DNA from: DASUTW01 sp035513995
GTDB lineage: Bacteria; Actinomycetota; UBA4738; CALAEC01
Direction of reading: 5' to 3'
NCBI GenBank assembly: GCA_035513995.1
Contig: DATKBL010000183.1
Coordinates: 1-19,097 of the forward strand
DNA length: 19,097 bases
Part shown: piece by piece, positions 1 to 7,052 of the stretch
Position numbering within the stretch: position 1 is the first letter of the stretch
How the letters are laid out: every line of letters begins with the position of its first letter
Program-made: the position numbers and the translations under genes
Notes under the pieces: model-generated
Told to the model about the DNA's origin: nothing
The model's database searches: none
What the model saw: only the letters and a program-made list of their open reading frames with translations

Positions 1-5
1 GCCAT
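1..5 (-). CDS. rpmA: Possible start of rpmA (ribosomal protein L27), cut by window edge
   Basis: Only the first five bases are present: a minus-strand ATG at 5-3 followed by GC, which fits the Met-Ala start usual for L27. A weak GAGG lies two bases before the ATG, and the ATG begins 18 bases after the rplU stop. In Actinomycetota and most bacteria rplU is followed directly by rpmA. The identity is inferred from gene order, since no diagnostic coding sequence is visible. Confidence 0.35.
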
Positions 6-23
6 GGCCTCAGGATACCAGGA

Positions 24-521
24 CTACGTGGCCTTCTTCCGGCCCGAGGACTTCTTCGAGCCGCTCTTCTTGGTGGAGGAGCGCTTCTTCGCCGAGGTCT
101 TCTTGGCGGCCGACTTCTTGGTCGCGGCCTTCTTCGCCGCCGGCTTCTTGGAGGAGGCCTTCTTCGGGGTCTCCGCCGCCTCCTCGGGCTCCTTCTCCGA
201 CGCGACGGCGTCGCCTAGCTTGACCTCGAGGACCTCGAGGACCGTCATCCGCTGGCGGTGACCCTGGGTCCGCTTGTAACCGCTCTTCGGCCGGTACTTC
301 TGGACCTTGATCTTGGCCGCCTTCGTGTCCCCGACCAGCGTCGCCACCACCCGCGCCTCCCCCAGCGACTTGCCGACGTGCGGCTTGTTCTTGTCGTCCA
401 TCACGAGGATCGGCTCGAACTCCACCGCCGAGCCGGGGTCCACGTCCATGTACTCGACCTCGATCACGTCCCCGGGGCGGACCTTGTGCTGCTTGCCGCC
501 CGCCTTGATCACCGCGTACAT
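24..521 (-). CDS. rplU: 50S ribosomal protein L21 with lysine-rich C-terminal tail
   Basis: Ribosomal protein L21, a 23S rRNA-binding component of the large subunit. The 165-residue protein starts MYAVIKAGGKQ and keeps the L21 core over residues 1-103, including the signature near 71-90 (KVQKYRPKSGYKRTQGHR). Bacterial L21 usually ends near residue 103. Here about 60 more residues follow: a short acidic linker (about 108-117), then a Lys/Ala/Ser tail with KK pairs about every five residues. The ATG at 521 has AGGAGG at 531-526 with four bases of spacing, and this Shine-Dalgarno overlaps the TGA of rng, so the two genes look translationally coupled. Core identity is certain; the role of the tail (RNA or DNA binding by charge) is inference. 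Confidence 0.97.
   Translation of the reverse strand: MYAVIKAGGKQHKVRPGDVIEVEYMDVDPGSAVEFEPILVMDDKNKPHVGKSLGEARVVATLVGDTKAAKIKVQKYRPKSGYKRTQGHRQRMTVLEVLEVKLGDAVASEKEPEEAAETPKKASSKKPAAKKAATKKSAAKKTSAKKRSSTKKSGSKKSSGRKKAT
33..164 (-). repeat. 15-base period encoding KK-pentapeptide tail of L21
   Basis: Within rplU, residues 120-163 hold nine Lys-Lys pairs starting at 120, 125, 130, 135, 140, 145, 151, 156 and 162. This is a degenerate KK(A/S/T/P)xx pentapeptide repeat. In the plus-strand DNA it shows as CTTCTT recurring about every 15 bases. It resembles the lysine/alanine tails of histone H1-like and actinobacterial HU proteins. Confidence 0.85.
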
Positions 522-530
522 CGTGCCTCC

Positions 531-2372
531 TCAGATCTCGTGCGTCAGCAGGATGCCCCGTCCCTCACAGGTGGGGCAGGTCTCCGAGAACGCCTCCACC
601 AGTCCGGCGGAGACGCGCTTCCGGGTCATCTCCAGGAGGCCGAGCGGGGTGATGTCGAACACCTGGGAGCGGGTCCGGTCGTGGGCCAGCTCCTCCTTCA
701 GGGTCTGAATCACCAGGCCCTGGTTCCGCTCGAGCAGCATGTCGATGAAGTCGATCACGATGATCCCGCCGATGTCCCGCAGGCGGAGCTGGCGGGCGAT
801 CTCCTTGGCGGCCTCGACGTTCGTCTGGGTGACGGTCTCCTCGAGGTTGCTCTTGCCGACGTGCTTACCGGTGTTCACGTCGATGATCGTCATGGCCTCG
901 GAGCGGTCGATGATCAGGTAGCCGCCCGACGACAGCCACACCTTCCTCTCGAGAGCCTTGTGGATCTGTTCGGTGACGTGGTGTTCCTCGAACGCCGAGA
1001 GCTTGCCCGCGTGGAGCTCGAGCCGGTCGACGAGCTCCGGCGAGATGTCCTCGAGGTAGGCCAGGACCTTGTCGTAGATCGGCTTGGAGTCGGTGACGAT
1101 CTTCTCGAACTCGCTGGGCGAGAAGACGTCTCGGACCACTCGCAGGGTCAGCTCCGGCTCCTCATAGAGGGGGCGCGGGGCCCGGCCGCGCTTGGACTTC
1201 CGCCGGATCGACTCCCAGGACTTCTTCAGCCGTTCGAGGTCGGCCTCCAGGTCCTCGGCCGAGGCGCCCTCGGCGGCGGTGCGGACGATGACGCCCGCCT
1301 TCTTGGGCCGGATCTCCTTGATGATGTCCCGGAGTCGGGCCCGCTCCTTGTCGGGCAGACGACGGCTGATGCCCGAGGCGCCGCCGTCGGGGACGAGCAC
1401 GAGGTAGCGGCCGGGGAGGCTCGCCTGGCCGGTGAGGCGCGCGCCCTTCCCGCCCATCGGATCCTTCGTGACCTGGACCACGACGCTCTGGCCCGGCTTC
1501 AGCGCCTGCTCGATGCGGCGCTCCTCTCCCTCGACGTCCTCGGCGTAGGAGACCTCGCCGGCGTAGAGCACGGCGTTCCGGCCCCTCCCGATGTCCACGA
1601 ACGCGGCCTCCATCCCGGGGAGGACGTTCTGCACCTTCCCCAGGTAGATGTTGCCGACCATGGAGCCCGCGCCCTTGCGGGTCACGTAATGCTCGACGAG
1701 ATCCCGGTCTTCGATCACCGCGATCTGATCGCGATCGCCGTTCTCGGTGATGAGCATCAGCTTGTCGGTGCGACGCTCCACGCGGACGGACTCGGGACGC
1801 CTGCGGCCCCCGGACTTCTTGCGGGACCGCGTGCGGGTGGCCGAGGCGGCGGCAGGCTTCTCGGAGCGCTTGGTAGCGGGACGCTCCTCGCCCTTGCCCC
1901 CGTCACCCCGACGCCGTCGCCGGGACCGGCTGCGGGCGGACTTCTTCTCGGGCTGGTCCGACTTCTCGTCGGCCTTCTTGTCCGCCGCGGGCTTCTTCGC
2001 CTTCGGCTTCTCGCCCTTGGGCTTCTCGCCCTTGGGCTCGTCGGCCTTCGGCTTCCGGCCGTCGCCCGAGACCTGCTCGGGCTTCGCGCCCCCGCCGGAC
2101 CGGCGACGACGCCGGCGCCGCGAGGAGGACGACTTCTGCTCTGAGCCTTCGGGCTTGTCGGCCGCCTTCGTCCCGGATGACTTCCGGGAAGGAGACCGAC
2201 CACCCTGCTTCTTGGCCTCGGACTTCTGGGGGCTGTCAGCCCCCTCGGCCTGGGCCTGCTGCCCGCCGGAGCCTCCGCGGCTCCGGCGTCGCCGCCTGCG
2301 GCGCTGGCCGGACGGCTTGGGGGACGCCGCTCCGGCCTCGTCGGCCGGGGCGTCCACGAGCTCTTCGTTCAT
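531..2372 (-). CDS. rng: Ribonuclease E/G family endoribonuclease
   Basis: Single-strand-specific endoribonuclease for rRNA maturation and mRNA decay. Residues 1-200 are low complexity and basic, with three arginine clusters (24-30, 85-91, 151-155) and a GEKPK repeat near 112-127. An S1 RNA-binding domain follows at about 236-320. The DNase I-like catalytic domain carries IDVNTG (D498, N500) and IDFIDM (D541), matching the Mg-binding residues of E. coli RNase E (D303, N305, D346). The Zn-link CPTC is at 599-602, exactly as far from the first Asp as in E. coli. The protein ends 11 residues later, so the C-terminal small domain of E. coli RNase E/G is absent. AGGAAGG lies eight bases before the ATG. 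The gene lies in the conserved actinobacterial order rng-rplU-rpmA; the symbol could equally be rne. Confidence 0.95.
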   Translation of the reverse strand: MNEELVDAPADEAGAASPKPSGQRRRRRRRSRGGSGGQQAQAEGADSPQKSEAKKQGGRSPSRKSSGTKAADKPEGSEQKSSSSRRRRRRRSGGGAKPEQVSGDGRKPKADEPKGEKPKGEKPKAKKPAADKKADEKSDQPEKKSARSRSRRRRRGDGGKGEERPATKRSEKPAAASATRTRSRKKSGGRRRPESVRVERRTDKLMLITENGDRDQIAVIEDRDLVEHYVTRKGAGSMVGNIYLGKVQNVLPGMEAAFVDIGRGRNAVLYAGEVSYAEDVEGEERRIEQALKPGQSVVVQVTKDPMGGKGARLTGQASLPGRYLVLVPDGGASGISRRLPDKERARLRDIIKEIRPKKAGVIVRTAAEGASAEDLEADLERLKKSWESIRRKSKRGRAPRPLYEEPELTLRVVRDVFSPSEFEKIVTDSKPIYDKVLAYLEDISPELVDRLELHAGKLSAFEEHHVTEQIHKALERKVWLSSGGYLIIDRSEAMTIIDVNTGKHVGKSNLEETVTQTNVEAAKEIARQLRLRDIGGIIVIDFIDMLLERNQGLVIQTLKEELAHDRTRSQVFDITPLGLLEMTRKRVSAGLVEAFSETCPTCEGRGILLTHEI

Positions 2373-2586
2373 GCTTCACACCTTCCTGGAGCACGAAGCT
2401 CCTCTCCGGCCTCAGGCCACGCGCCGTGGGAAGGGAGGGGGGTCGGGCGCGATCGGCCGAGGCCGCACGTTCGTCTCCCTCAGCCGGTGGTGTCGTGTCT
2501 CGACGATGTGCGAGAGGTGCGAGGTTCCGGGTGAGGGACATCCACCGCCAAGGATAGCAGGAGGAGGTCCGCTCGCCTCGGAAGAT
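2373..2586 (-). promoter_or_regulatory. rodA-rng spacer: likely rng leader with hairpins
   Basis: This 214-base gap has no gene. Read on the minus strand it contains TATCCT (2556-2551), which fits the actinobacterial -10 TANNNT, though I see no convincing -35. Closer to rng there is a perfect 5-base inverted repeat GGCCT-AGGCC around one base (2408-2418). A 5-bp hairpin, GGAGC/GCTCC with a 5-base loop (2388-2402), ends directly before the AGGAAGG ribosome-binding site. No T-rich terminator for rodA is visible. E. coli rne is autoregulated through structure in its 5' UTR; a similar role here is inference only. Confidence 0.35.
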
Positions 2587-3729
2587 CTACTTGAACCTTC
2601 GCATGTGCACGTTGAGGAGCAGACCGACCGCGAGGAAGTTGGTCAGCAGCGCCGTGCCGCCGTAGGAGAGGAACGGTAACGGGATGCCGGTGATCGGCAT
2701 GATCCCGACCGTCATCCCCACGTTCACGAAGACCTGGAACGCAAGCATCCCGACGATGCCGAGGGCCAGGAGGGAACCGAACGTGTCCTTCGACAGCATC
2801 GCGACGCGGAACCCCCGCCAGAGCAGAATCCCGTACATCGACAGGAGGAGGACGGAGCCCACGAAGCCGAACTCCTCCCCCACCACGGTGAAGATGAAGT
2901 CGGTGTGCTGCTCGGGCACGAAGTCGAGGTTGGTCTGGGTGCCCGAACCGTACCCGGTGCCGAACAGGCCCCCGGCGCCGATCGCGATCTCGGCCTGGGC
3001 GCGGTTGTAGCCGGCCCGGAGGGGGTCGTTGGCCGGGTCGAGGAAGCCGGTCAGCCGCTCGATCTGGTACTCCTGGACGACGCCCAGGCGGAACGCCGCG
3101 AAGAGCGCGATGAGCGCGGCGAGGGCGAGGATCCCGATCTGCTTCGCCTTCGCCCCCGAGACGATCAGCATCGTCACGAGGATCACCGCGAACATCATGG
3201 AGGTGCCGATGTCGGGCTGGAGCACCACGAGGAGCATCGGGATCAGCGTCAGGCCCGTCGCCCGCCAGACGTGGTCGATCCGCACGGGCCCGCGGATCTC
3301 CGAGAGGTAGGCGGCCAGCATCGCGATCATGGCCAGCTTCGTGATCTCCGAGGGCTGGAACTGGAACCCGAAGAGGGTCAGCCAGCGCTGCGCGCCGGCC
3401 GTCTCGCTCCCCAGCGGGGTCAGCACCAGGAAGAGGAAGAAGCCGCAGATGCCGAAGATGAAGGGCGCGTAGACCTTGACGAGCCGGTAGTCGAGGACCG
3501 ACGAGAACACCAGCACGATCAGGCCGAGCATCATGAACGCGAGCTGCTTCTTCAGGTAGAAGCCGGGATCGTCGCCGAAGCTGGCCAGCGCCCGATGCGT
3601 GGCCGAGTAGACCATCAGGAGCCCGTAGATCGTGAGCCCGATGCTCACGAAGATCAGCGTGGGATCGAGGTGACGGATCGGCGCCACCTCGCCGAGCCAC
3701 CTCCGCGTCGGTGCGGCCTCGAGCGCCAT
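2587..3729 (-). CDS. rodA: Rod-shape SEDS peptidoglycan glycosyltransferase RodA
   Basis: A 380-residue polytopic membrane protein of the SEDS family that polymerises lipid II into glycan strands for lateral wall growth, working with PBP2. Seen motifs: QPSEITK (125-131), LQPDIGTSMMF (170-180), the catalytic-loop HTDFIF with the essential acid at D277, GEEFGF (284-289), and the family signature GIMPITGIPLPFLSYGG (342-358). Hydrophobic segments run through most of the length. The ATG at 3729 shares one base with the mrdA stop (TGATG), so translation is coupled. The frame stays open further upstream, but that stretch overlaps mrdA and looks noncoding. FtsW is excluded mainly by context (mreBCD-mrdA). 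Confidence 0.96.
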   Translation of the reverse strand: MALEAAPTRRWLGEVAPIRHLDPTLIFVSIGLTIYGLLMVYSATHRALASFGDDPGFYLKKQLAFMMLGLIVLVFSSVLDYRLVKVYAPFIFGICGFFLFLVLTPLGSETAGAQRWLTLFGFQFQPSEITKLAMIAMLAAYLSEIRGPVRIDHVWRATGLTLIPMLLVVLQPDIGTSMMFAVILVTMLIVSGAKAKQIGILALAALIALFAAFRLGVVQEYQIERLTGFLDPANDPLRAGYNRAQAEIAIGAGGLFGTGYGSGTQTNLDFVPEQHTDFIFTVVGEEFGFVGSVLLLSMYGILLWRGFRVAMLSKDTFGSLLALGIVGMLAFQVFVNVGMTVGIMPITGIPLPFLSYGGTALLTNFLAVGLLLNVHMRRFK

Positions 3730-5636
3730 CAGTCGGTCGCCACCCCGATGTGGAACTGGCTGGCCGTGAACCCGAAGTACTGCTCGAGGACCCGGCGCAC
3801 GATCGGCGCGGCCACCTCGGAGCCGTGGCCACCCTCCTCGACGATGGCCACGATCACGACCTCGGGCTCGTCGGCCGGGGCGAACGCCGCGAACCAGGAG
3901 TGCGTGGTCTCCTCGCCGTCCACCGTCACCTCGGCCGTCCCGGTCTTCCCGGCGAGCGGCTGCGGGTAGCCGGCGAACGCCGTCCTCGCGGTCCCCCCAT
4001 CGCCCTGGACGGCCGCCCGCAGGCCGGCCATGATCTGGTCCCTCGCCTTCTTGCTCATGGCGATCTTCCGGATCTCGCGGGGGACGACGGCCTTGAGGAG
4101 GGTCCCGTTCGGCTCCTCCACCCGGAGCCCGATCTCCGGGCGGTAGAGCGTGCCGCCGTTCGCGATCGCCGCGTAGGCCCCGGCGAGCTGGAGCGGCGTG
4201 ACGAGCAGGTCGCCCTGGCCGATCGACATGTTGATGTTGTCCCCGGGGAGCCACAGCCCCTCGGGGAAGTACTTCGGATAGAGCTCGTGCACCCGCTGCT
4301 TCCACTCGCTGTCGGGGACGCGTCCCTCGACCTCGAACGGCATGTCGATCCCGGTGGGCCGCCCGAACCCCCACTTGCGGAGCTGTCGCTGCATCAGGTC
4401 GCCGCGCTCGTCGCGCTCCCGCCAGAAGTCCAGCCCGAACTGGTAGTAGATCGTGTCGCACGATCGTTCCAGGGAGCCCCCGAGCGAGAGGAACCCGTCG
4501 TTCCCTGTGTGCCAGTTACCGAACACCGTCCCCGACGTGTCGCCCGGCACCTCGAAGGTCGGGGGGCAGGGGAAGTACTCCTCGGGCCCCGCGATCCCGG
4601 CCTTCACCGCCGCCGCCGCCACGAAGGGCTTGAAGGTCGAGGCGGCAGGATACTGCCCCTGGATCGCTCGGTTGTTCAGCGGGTAGTTGCTGTCCTCACG
4701 ATTCAGCTGCCGCCACTCCTTGGCGGAGAGCCCGTCCGCGAAGATCTTCGGGTTGTAGTCGGGGTAGGAGGCCATCGCGAGCACGTGACCGGTGTCGGTG
4801 TCGAGAGCCACGATCGCCCCCGCCTTCGCGTTCAGCGTCCGGCCGTCCGAGGTGACGACCCCGTTCGCCGCCCGGATGCCCTGGGCCAGGCTGTCCTCAG
4901 CCGCCGTCTGGAGCCCGAGGTCGATCGAGAGGTAGAGGTCGTTGCCCGGCTCCGGCTCGCGTGAGCCGAGCACCTGGCCCGATCGCCCCTGCGCGTCCAC
5001 CTGGATGCTGCGGTACCCCTCCCGCCCCCGGAGGAACTCCTCGTAGTGCTGCTCCACGCCGCCGCGGCCCACCTCGTCGCCGGGTCGGTAATCGTTGAAC
5101 GCGGGGTCCTTCAGCTCGTCCTCGTTGATCTCCCCGAGGTAGCCCAGCGCGTGCGCGGCGAGCGCGCCGTAGACGTGCTCGCGGACCCCCACGACCCGGT
5201 AGGAGACACCGGGGAACTCCCGCCGGTGCGCGACGAGGTAGGCGACCTCCTTCTCGGGGACGTCGTCGGCCACCGGGACGGGCTGGTACGGGAGGTAGGT
5301 GGGGTCCTCGTATCGGCTGGCAAGGTCCTCGACCGGCACGTCCAGCACCTCGGAGAGGCGGAACAGCAGCTCCTCGGCGTTCTCGACCCGCCGGCGGTTC
5401 ACGGTGACCTGGATGCTGCGGCGATTGTCCACGAGGACGCGGCCGTTCGAGTCGAGGATCCTCCCGCGCGGGGCCGGCTCCGGGATGATCCGCACGCGGT
5501 TCGACTCGGCGCGCTCCCGGTACTCCTCCGCCGCCAAGACCTGGAGGAACCACAGCCGCGTGAAGAGCGCCGCGAAGAGGAACGCGACGAACGCGGCCAG
5601 GACCCGCATCCGCGTGGACATCCGATCCTCGGTCAT
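3729..5636 (-). CDS. mrdA: Penicillin-binding protein 2, elongasome transpeptidase
   Basis: Class B PBP of 635 residues that cross-links peptidoglycan in the elongasome. It has a short cytoplasmic N-terminus, one membrane anchor (about 11-34), a PBP dimerisation/pedestal region (about 50-240) and a transpeptidase domain with all three motifs: STFK with nucleophile S333, SCD at 392-394 (the form typical of PBP2) and KTG at 564-566. It starts two bases after the last base of mreD's stop (one-base gap) and overlaps rodA by one base. Two starts are possible: ATG at 5636, or ATG at 5621 (residue 6), which has a better-spaced GAGG five bases upstream. The choice changes only five residues. Confidence 0.96.
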   Translation of the reverse strand: MTEDRMSTRMRVLAAFVAFLFAALFTRLWFLQVLAAEEYRERAESNRVRIIPEPAPRGRILDSNGRVLVDNRRSIQVTVNRRRVENAEELLFRLSEVLDVPVEDLASRYEDPTYLPYQPVPVADDVPEKEVAYLVAHRREFPGVSYRVVGVREHVYGALAAHALGYLGEINEDELKDPAFNDYRPGDEVGRGGVEQHYEEFLRGREGYRSIQVDAQGRSGQVLGSREPEPGNDLYLSIDLGLQTAAEDSLAQGIRAANGVVTSDGRTLNAKAGAIVALDTDTGHVLAMASYPDYNPKIFADGLSAKEWRQLNREDSNYPLNNRAIQGQYPAASTFKPFVAAAAVKAGIAGPEEYFPCPPTFEVPGDTSGTVFGNWHTGNDGFLSLGGSLERSCDTIYYQFGLDFWRERDERGDLMQRQLRKWGFGRPTGIDMPFEVEGRVPDSEWKQRVHELYPKYFPEGLWLPGDNINMSIGQGDLLVTPLQLAGAYAAIANGGTLYRPEIGLRVEEPNGTLLKAVVPREIRKIAMSKKARDQIMAGLRAAVQGDGGTARTAFAGYPQPLAGKTGTAEVTVDGEETTHSWFAAFAPADEPEVVIVAIVEEGGHGSEVAAPIVRRVLEQYFGFTASQFHIGVATD

Positions 5637-5637
5637 C

Positions 5638-6144
5638 TCACCAGCGATGGACCCGACTCGCGCGGGAGGCCTCGGCCACCCGCTTCAGCACCGGGTACAG
5701 CAGGGGCGTGAGCACCGCGTTGTAGATCGCCGATAGGAAGGCGGTCCGCAGGAGGAAGAGGAAGCCGGTCCCGAGCTGGCCCAGCAGGAACGCCACGAGC
5801 CCGTAGAAGAGGATGCCGATCGCCGTGAAGCCGCCGACGAGCAGCACCGGGGTCAGCGGGCCCGGCGTGACGATGTACTGCCGGACCTGCCCGACCGCGT
5901 AGCCGACCAGCGTGAGCGTCAGCGCGTTGATCCCCTTCGGCTGGTCGAGCAGGAAGTCCTGGCCCAGCCCCGCAGTGAACCCGGCGACGGCCCCCACCGC
6001 GGGCCCCTCGAGCATCGCCATCACGATCGTGATGAGGTACATCAGCTCGGGCTGGGCCCCCGCGAGCTTCACCTGGGCGAAGACGGTGGATTGGAGCAGC
6101 AGGGCCGTCACCACGACGGCCGTCCATGCGAGTCCGCGACGCAC
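5638..6144 (-). CDS. mreD: Rod-shape determining protein MreD
   Basis: A 168-residue integral membrane protein with about five hydrophobic segments (near 5-23, 33-60, 70-90, 98-125 and 128-150), fitting MreD, the least conserved elongasome component. Identity rests on topology, size and position between mreC and mrdA. The start is GTG at 6144; an in-frame TGA three codons upstream (TGA-CTC-TCC-GTG) excludes an earlier start. No Shine-Dalgarno lies at a usual distance. Instead TAGACT sits eight bases upstream, suggesting a leaderless internal start or reinitiation from mreC, 35 bases away. The next gene begins after a one-base gap. Confidence 0.9.
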   Translation of the reverse strand: MRRGLAWTAVVVTALLLQSTVFAQVKLAGAQPELMYLITIVMAMLEGPAVGAVAGFTAGLGQDFLLDQPKGINALTLTLVGYAVGQVRQYIVTPGPLTPVLLVGGFTAIGILFYGLVAFLLGQLGTGFLFLLRTAFLSAIYNAVLTPLLYPVLKRVAEASRASRVHRW

Positions 6145-6152
6145 GGAGAGTC

Positions 6153-6158
6153 AGTCTA
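6153..6158 (-). promoter_or_regulatory. Candidate -10 box (TAGACT) for leaderless mreD
   Basis: Minus-strand TAGACT fits the actinobacterial -10 consensus TANNNT and lies eight bases before the GTG of mreD. That distance would put transcription initiation at or next to the start codon. mreD has no ribosome-binding site. No TTGACA-like -35 is visible. The same GCTAGACT-N8-start arrangement precedes mreC. Confidence 0.4.
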
Positions 6159-6179
6159 GCCGTCTCCATGCGGGCACCC

Positions 6180-7025
6180 CTAGCGCTGGCTGCCCTCGAG
6201 CAGCCCGCCCGAGAGCACGACCAGCACGTCCGAGAGCCGGGACACGTCCACGTTCGGGCGCACGAGGATCTCCTCCTGGAGCGTGGACTCGTTCGGCACC
6301 ACCAGAGAGACCACGCCGATGCCGATGCCCGGCGGGTAGATGCCGTCCTGGCCGGAGGTGACGACCTGCTCCCCCGGCTGGACCGGGGTCCCCGGCAGGA
6401 TCAGGTCGAGCCTCAGGTCGCGCTCGCGCTGTCCTCGCAGGATCCCCGTCTCGCGGGTGGACGCGAGCCGCGCGTGGACCGCGTGGTCGGTGTCGATCAC
6501 CAGGAGAACCTTGGACCAGTGCTCGGCCACCTGGACGACGCGCCCCACGAGCCCCTCCGCGGCCACCACCGGCATGTCCAGCTCCACCTCGTCCGCGGCG
6601 CCGCGGTTGATCGTGACCGAGGCCTCGAAGTTGGAGGGCACCTCGCTGACCACGGTGGCCCCGATCGTCTGGAGCTCGAACTCCTCCTTGAACTCGAGGA
6701 GCCCCGTGAGCTCCGCGATCCTGGCCTCGTACTCGAGGATCTCGGCCTGCGCCCCCTGCAGCTCCGCGAGCTCGGCTCGCAGCCGCGCGTTCTCCGTGCG
6801 CAGCGAGCCCAGCGCGGCGAGGTTGCTGAAGAACGCCCCGACCGGGCTGAAGACCCTGGCGATCCCCTCCTGCAGCGGAGAGATGATCGCCAGGGAGAGC
6901 CTTCCCGCGGCGGCCAGCGGTCCCCGCTGGCCGCCGCGGAAGTCTAGCGTGATGATCATGAGGCTCGTGACCACCAGCGCCACCACGAGCAGTCGCGTGC
7001 TCCGCTCGCGCTTGTAGATCGCCAT
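6180..7025 (-). CDS. mreC: Rod-shape determining protein MreC
   Basis: A 281-residue bitopic periplasmic-facing protein that links MreB/MreD to PBP2. Visible parts: basic N-terminus, membrane anchor at about 11-27, a coiled coil at about 74-115 (LRTENARLRAELAELQGA, then further heptads), and the beta-rich MreC domain at about 120-270 with GLVGRVV and the GEQVVTSGQDGIYPPGI segment typical of the family. It lies 27 bases after mreB. The ATG at 7025 has no Shine-Dalgarno, but TAGACT lies eight bases upstream. Length is normal for actinobacterial MreC. Confidence 0.96.
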   Translation of the reverse strand: MAIYKRERSTRLLVVALVVTSLMIITLDFRGGQRGPLAAAGRLSLAIISPLQEGIARVFSPVGAFFSNLAALGSLRTENARLRAELAELQGAQAEILEYEARIAELTGLLEFKEEFELQTIGATVVSEVPSNFEASVTINRGAADEVELDMPVVAAEGLVGRVVQVAEHWSKVLLVIDTDHAVHARLASTRETGILRGQRERDLRLDLILPGTPVQPGEQVVTSGQDGIYPPGIGIGVVSLVVPNESTLQEEILVRPNVDVSRLSDVLVVLSGGLLEGSQR

Positions 7026-7033
7026 ACGGTGGG

Positions 7034-7039
7034 AGTCTA
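7034..7039 (-). promoter_or_regulatory. Candidate -10 box (TAGACT) for leaderless mreC
   Basis: Minus-strand TAGACT, preceded by GGGGC and followed by eight bases to the mreC ATG. It lies inside the 27-base mreB-mreC gap. With no ribosome-binding site present, it is placed to give a leaderless transcript. No -35 match is seen. Confidence 0.4.
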
Positions 7040-7052
7040 GCCCCGCTCGGGA

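Noticed and set aside
33..164. CRISPR or other mobile repeat array
   Set aside because: The 15-base period is in frame and encodes the L21 tail; there are no conserved repeats separated by unique spacers.
258..2144. 628-codon plus-strand open frame opposite rng and rplU
   Set aside because: Low-complexity Leu/Arg/Asp-rich translation with no domain; it mirrors the GC-rich codons of two certain minus-strand genes.
2480..3832. 450-codon minus-strand frame over rodA
   Set aside because: Arg/Pro/Asp-rich frame-shifted reading of rodA; no transmembrane or domain pattern.
3730..4461. Upstream extension of the rodA reading frame
   Set aside because: Lies wholly within the mrdA transpeptidase domain in another frame; ATG 3729 overlaps the mrdA stop in a usual coupled arrangement.
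5621..5636. Definite restart of mrdA at the second ATG
   Set aside because: ATG 5621 has the better-spaced GAGG, but ATG 5636 may start by coupling to mreD; the five-residue difference cannot be settled by eye.
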